Source: Bactericera cockerelli (taxonomy: Eukaryota > Arthropoda > Insecta > Hemiptera > Triozidae). From it: a DNA stretch of 64,000 nt. The notes beneath the pieces are model-generated. The model ran no database searches. It saw only the letters and a list, made by a program, of their open reading frames with translations, and was not told where the DNA came from. Every line of letters starts with the position of its first letter. Positions within the stretch are counted from its first letter, which is position 1. Location: the NCBI GenBank assembly GCA_024516035.1, contig CM044957.1, positions 24,431,928 to 24,495,927 on the forward strand, written 5' to 3'. Made by a program: the position numbers and the translations under genes. This document shows positions 58,776 to 64,000 of this stretch, piece by piece.

Positions 58776-59320
58776 GTGTAGTTAGTGGATGTGCTCCCTG
58801 AACTTGTATTGTGTAGTTAGTGGATGTGCTCCCTGAACTTGTATCGTGTAGTTAGTGGATGTGCTCCCTGTACTTGTATTGTGTTGTTACTGGATGTGCT
58901 CCCTGCACTTGTATTGTGTAGTTAGTGGATGTGCTCCCTGCACTTGTATTGTGTAGTTAGTGGATGTGCTCCCTGCACTTGTATTGTGTAGTTAGTGGAT
59001 GTGCTCCCTGCACTTGTATTGTGTAGTTAGTGGATGTGCTCCCTGCACTTGTATTGTGTAGTTAGTGGATGTGCTCCCTGTACTTGTATTGTGTAGTTAG
59101 TGGATGTGCTCCTTGCACTTGCATTGTGTAGTTAGTGGATGTGCTCCTTGCACTTGTATTGTGTAGTTAGTGGATGTGCTCTTTGCACTTGTATTGTGTA
59201 GTTAGTGGATGTGCTCCTTGCACTTGTATTGTGTAGTTAGTGGATGTGCTCCCTGCACTTGTATTGTTTAGTTAGTGGATGTGCTCCTTGCACTTGTATT
59301 GTCTAGTTAGTGGATGTGCT
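58776..59320. repeat. 35-bp minisatellite, about 15.6 copies
   Basis: The unit GTGTAGTTAGTGGATGTGCT, CCCTGCACTTGTATT repeats with constant period. Variants (CCCTG/CCTTG, GAACTT/GCACTT) are clustered: CCCTG in the first two thirds and CCTTG later, showing local spread of variants. It is a tandem minisatellite without spacers. Confidence 0.95.
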
Positions 59321-61447
59321 TATTATTTTTAATAATGCTTTTACAATGGAAAAAAAATCATAGAGTCTGAATATAAACACATCGATGGGAAATCATGAGG
59401 AATGGAAAGGAAAAATGTTTAAAAAAACTGAGAAACTCAAATATCGGTTGAAAAATATGGGGTCAAAATGAAAATATTATTTTGGTAGTCCGAAGATTTT
59501 ACCAATGTTGAATCATAATGAAACAAAACTCAACATGATTTAACCACCAAGACTCATATTCATGATGTTACTACGTCATGCTGGAACATTTTATTCAAAT
59601 CAGTTAGAGCAGAATATCAAAAATACAAGAATTATATTTGCAGAACACGCACGCTGAGAAGATGTGAGTACCATCTGGTATTCTGGTTGCTAGTAAACCA
59701 AGTTAGTTGCTCAGAATGGCTAATCGTTTAGGTAACTACCTATATTTAGGTAACGGAGTTATTTAAAATGAAGATGTTCCTGCACTATACATATTATGTA
59801 TGCAGGAAATTGTAGGTAATACCTATTAATTCACAGCATCATCCATGGCTAACGGCTAACTGAGAGGTAATTTTCTCATTTGCAATGTGGTTGTTCTTAG
59901 GCCCCAAAAACAGCTGACAAAAATATATTAAAAATTGGAAAGTATTTTAGGTTATAGCTAAACCTTACACTCTGCCGGGCTGTCTCTTTCTTTGTATAGG
60001 CGTTCTTCACACCTCGGCCGAGGTGTTTGATTTAAATTACCAACGGGATATCTTGAATATTGCGATGCGAAAACCTACGTGTTTCGGAGGGATGAAAACA
60101 AAAAAGTTAAGGAATAAAAACCTTTAAACTATGTTAGTGAAAAAATGAATAAATCAACTAGAGTCGAAAAGTTCCCATTTTAAAGACTCAGGGCACTTGT
60201 AAAACACATTTTTGGACAAACCGAAAGATAAAATTCGTTCCTTACGATGACAAGACTGTTACACGGTGAGGCATAATAATAAACTGTTTCTCTTTTTGTC
60301 CATCTACTAAGCCAATGTAATTACATACATGAAAATTACTAAACTGGATGGAAAAACGTGAAGTTTTCAACATCATAGGTAGGTAGTGTTAGAAAATAAA
60401 TTATCCAGTTGGTACTAAGTGTATGAATGTAAAATGACTCCTTCTTTTTGCACTTCACCAAAAACAGGTACCTACCTACCACATCTTATTGCTAGAAAAT
60501 CCGACTCAATATCTTTCCTGTTATCCTAATGCACACAGGTGCTAATCTTAAGTCCCGAGTGTTGGGTTCAATCACCTGAGTCGACTTGTCGAGGCACTGG
60601 GACTTAATTGTGTTTTGCAATTAAAAAAATATCAAACAGCGCGTCTCCCAATAACTTGAAACTTGTAACGCCAGCCATGATTTCATTCATTGAAACAAAA
60701 CACCGGATTCTATAACATTGCAAATAATAGCAAGTTGTTGAATAATGAAGGAGAGCCGTAGGCATCAAATCAAATGAAACAATAGTTTCTGTTGTAGCCT
60801 TGGAAAATTATTATTAAAAAACAGTTGTTAATCAAGTATTGTGAATACATGAATGGATAGTGTTATTTCTAGACGCTAGGTCTGCAAGCTCACACATACA
60901 ATGAGTCAGGGGAGAATTTTGTAGAAGGAGGAGGGACAGAATTCAGAAGAAACAGACATCAAATATTTTGTATCTCTTAAATCTTCTTAACATTATGTAG
61001 AATCATGTAGCAGGTGAATTAGGTACGAGTTTATGATTTGATAAATTACTACATAATTTAGTCCCAAGGCCTAAAAAAAGGTTTAAAAAATCATTTGTTA
61101 TGATTTCCCTCACCGCAGAATTACCGGACACTTGTTGTTTTTTCCATTTGACTCCGCGTGTATTTCCTTACGGATAGAATTTGACTATTTTTTTTTTTTT
61201 TAATAGAAAAGTAACGTATAACAGAAAAACGTTTTTTTTTTTAATATTTTTAAATTCAATATTAAATTAATTTCCACTTAGGTACTGGCAAATTTAAACA
61301 CATGTCTTCTGTTCAGTATTAATCCACACACGGTTGGATTTCAAAGCAATAATACCTTTAAAATTTTAACTACAAAATGAACATTGAGTTAAATAAAAAA
61401 ACAACAAGTGTCCGGTTGCTTCTAAAAGTAAGTATATATACATTATA
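59321..61447. other. No gene; one palindrome and a SINE-like stretch
   Basis: ACACCTCGGCCGAGGTGT (60009-60026) is a perfect 18-bp palindrome. 60540-60640 has a GGGTTCAATCACC B-box-like word, matching the SINE-like stretch near 6.84 kb. T runs lie at 61190-61240. Confidence 0.4.
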
Positions 61448-61603
61448 CAGAGTGTCCCACAACTAATGCAAATATTTTCAGGTAGGTCAGGGTCCATGGA
61501 CTATGTATGATATAAGCTGGGACATTTTGCTTCGTTAAAGAGTTATGGCCAAATACCAAATACCTACCCTTAAAATATTTGCATCTAGTCGTGGGACACC
61601 CTG
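61448..61603. mobile_element. Short MITE, 156 bp
   Basis: The ends CAGAGTGTCCCACAACTA and (inverted) CAGGGTGTCCCACGACTA continue as inverted repeats to AATATTTT, about 33 bases with few differences. TATA flanks both sides (61444-61447 and 61604-61607), fitting a TA or TATA target duplication. Confidence 0.7.
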
Positions 61604-64000
61604 TATAGGAGCATGCACGTGACACAAAAATCAAAGCAGATAACTTGAGCAAATGGTGAAGTTTCATATTTTCTCTCTACTTTTGAAAACATGAATAATA
61701 CATAGATACCAGTAATGAAATGACTAATGTGTATTTACTGTTCATCTCTTGAAGTTCACTCTGTACCCAAAAGAATAACGATGAGAGGAATATTAGAAAA
61801 ATAAAGGTGAACTTGAGAAGAAAAAAAGATGGTAGACGAAGTAAAGTTATCGTGTGAGTACTCAAGCCTTCCTTAACTTACTGGGTAACACCTGAATAAA
61901 AAGTTTAGGGTAAACTTTTATTTTTCATTTAACTATCAATCAAACAGTGAAATATTAATAAGCTGAACTCATTAAGGTCATTTTCCAAGAAAATTCACTC
62001 CTTTGCTTTTCGTCCACAATAGTTTTTTTAAACAAATAAATCTAAGAAGAAGAATTTAGGCATCATAATACGATGTATTCATTCAACTGAAAGTTAAATA
62101 CCTATGACTAAAAGACTGCTTTATTTATTAAATATTAAGGCTGTAAAATTTTTTCGAAAGTAGCGGACGCGTAAACGTGAAGTCTGGATAATTGTGATAC
62201 TATACTACTCTTGTGCTTAACACAAATACAACTTAATTACTAAACCAGCACTCATTAGAACATGATTTTAATAAACCATGACAGTACCAGTGTTATCAAT
62301 GACACCACATAGTATTTATGTTCCGTAAACTATAGATGAAGAAGAAATAAGAGCAAACTCTCAAGTAAAGGCTCAACCCATGAGGATAAAACAACAAAGA
62401 ATCAGAGTGGTGGCTGTGGTGAAATTAAAGTAGACACTTTCATTCACTAGGATGAAACCGTCACAGGGTAAACAGTACATTCCTGTTTTTTTAAAGATAA
62501 ACCATAAAAATAATCCAAATTAAGTGACTAGTTGAAATAAACTAAATCTCTCATACTAAAGATCAAAATCTCTCTCTCTTTCATGACTTTTGGCTTGAAA
62601 AATATCGAAACAGTAATGGAAAAGTACATAATTTGATGAATATGAGAACTAAACGGAGTACTGAAGTGAACTGTGAGAAGATATTATGATGAGAGAGACA
62701 AGGTATGTAAATAGATGACGTCATCAGAAGAACAAGACGTAGTGAAGGATCCAGCGATATTGTCAGAACACCTCCAAGCTAGATCCACTGAACTGAACTG
62801 AAGAAACTAACAAATTCTTGGAGTTTATAATGGAGAGCTTACAGTAGATATATTCGGTAGTAATTAGAGACATTAAAGTTGTAACATTAGGTAGATATTT
62901 TCTTATAATATATCCATAAATGTTAGTTAGTCAAGGAGACTGAGAGTTTGTGACATCTCACACAAACGCATCACTTTATAATATAAGATGAACACTTCTA
63001 GACAACGGTTTGAGATTATTTTTATTAGTGGCTACCAAACAAGCAAGAGTTTTTCGTTCAGTACCTATATCTATAGTAATTATACATATTTTTAAATTAT
63101 AAAAGTGAGATCAAAAACTGCTCATACTTCAGAGATAGGTTAAATTGAAAGCTGGTAATTAGAGGTAAGCAAATTCCAGATGTTGTAAAATTATTATGGC
63201 TACTGCTGGCAGTTTGATATGAATTTATTCTTCTGATGTGTATGCCAGCATTAAGTAGGTAATTCCTTATTGATTGCTATCTTGCATTAAGTACAAGTGC
63301 AGGTATGGTCATAAGTATTTACCAGATAAAATGATACAGCTGCTATCAGCATAACCATCTAATACAACTTTATTATCAAGTTTTTTATAGACCGGGATCT
63401 GTAGTAGCTAATCTATAAAAGTTCCTTGTAAAAAGTTAAAGATACCTACTCACATGCTTGTGGGTAAGAAGAGACTATGTTGTTTTACCCTGCTGTATCA
63501 TCAGGTGTGTGTGTGTAATGTATGCGTCTGTGTGTGTGTATAATGTATGCGTGTGTCTTTCTGTCACGAAGGCTGGTTACAGCTCCGTTACGCCACAGAG
63601 ATAATAGAAAAAGTCAAGAAACCCCCAAGAATACAGCGAAATGCCCGGATTAATATGACCTCAACTTTTGTTTTCAAGGTGAAAGTTAAGGGATAGTCAT
63701 GTCCATGATCACCTAATCCTGTTTCATAATTCGAGCCTAAATTCCGCCAGTACTAAATAAGAAAAATAGACGTAAAAACAGTATTTTAGGGTCCCGCCGG
63801 TGTGTCTTGAAATAAATTGTAACCTGTAGTCTGAAACTGTTCATAATTTTCTTCAAACAATAATTCGAGAGAATTAATAATACTTTTAAAAAGGTTTCAG
63901 TATTATTTTTATAAGTACCTAGGTATAGAAAGAACAGCAACACCCAGTAGGTGCAAGGCACATCTTGTCCAGCATCCTCACAATATTTAATACATTCCAA
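61604..64000. other. No gene seen
   Basis: AT-rich DNA. Near 63507-63555 a TGTGTGTGTAATGTATGCGT unit is present twice. The frame running off the right edge on the minus strand has no domain. Confidence 0.5.

Noticed and set aside
58776..59320. Regular repeat resembling a CRISPR array
   Set aside because: The whole 35-bp unit repeats without variable spacers, and the sequence is eukaryotic; it is a minisatellite.

Overview
The window looks like arthropod, most likely insect, nuclear DNA. It is AT-rich, almost gene-free and full of transposon relics and microsatellites. Introns are GT-AG, and the only recognisable host gene is an odd-skipped-family zinc-finger gene. The frequent short words based on TAGGTAGGTA and TACCTACC recall hemipteran assemblies, but this is only an impression. 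No bacterial operons, CRISPR arrays, rRNA genes or viral genes were found.

Layout. 0-13 kb is intergenic and holds repeat copies, a 28-bp minisatellite (4.3-4.8 kb), small hairpins and a retroelement fragment (9.05-9.35 kb). 13.92-18.63 kb is a full-length Jockey-type LINE with both reading frames open, a poly(A) tail and a 12-bp target-site duplication. 22.07-32.65 kb is the most unusual part. Two genes on the minus strand lie between arrays of palindromic repeats built from the words TTAGCATA and TATGCTAA. One is a four-exon gene for a SAM-domain (SAMD3-like) protein; the other is an intronless gene for a C2H2-finger protein with transposase-like motifs. I read this as one large two-gene DNA transposon of a type I cannot name. 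31-32.3 kb adds two tRNA-derived SINEs and a long CA tract. 35-37.3 kb holds another copy of a repeat family, a 5S-rRNA-derived SINE and a corrupted 63-bp satellite. 40.52-43.99 kb is a complete pogo/Tigger-like element with 24-bp terminal repeats and TA duplications. Its transposase gene is broken by a one-base frameshift and an in-frame stop, and its intron carries a second 5S SINE. 45.32-46.40 kb (minus strand) is the last coding exon of a bowl/sob-type gene with an eh1-like Groucho-binding motif at its C-terminus. 46.4-64 kb, probably largely intron and upstream DNA of that gene, holds MITEs (including a 594-bp fold-back element), a 35-bp minisatellite and microsatellites.

Working together. 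The LINE encodes its own RNA-binding protein and its endonuclease/reverse transcriptase. The SAM protein and the C2H2 transposase-like protein probably mobilise their own element, with the palindromic arrays as candidate binding sites. The pogo element is probably immobile unless supplied in trans. The SINEs and MITEs depend on other elements. Splice sites were read by eye, and all family names rest on motif recognition rather than database searches.
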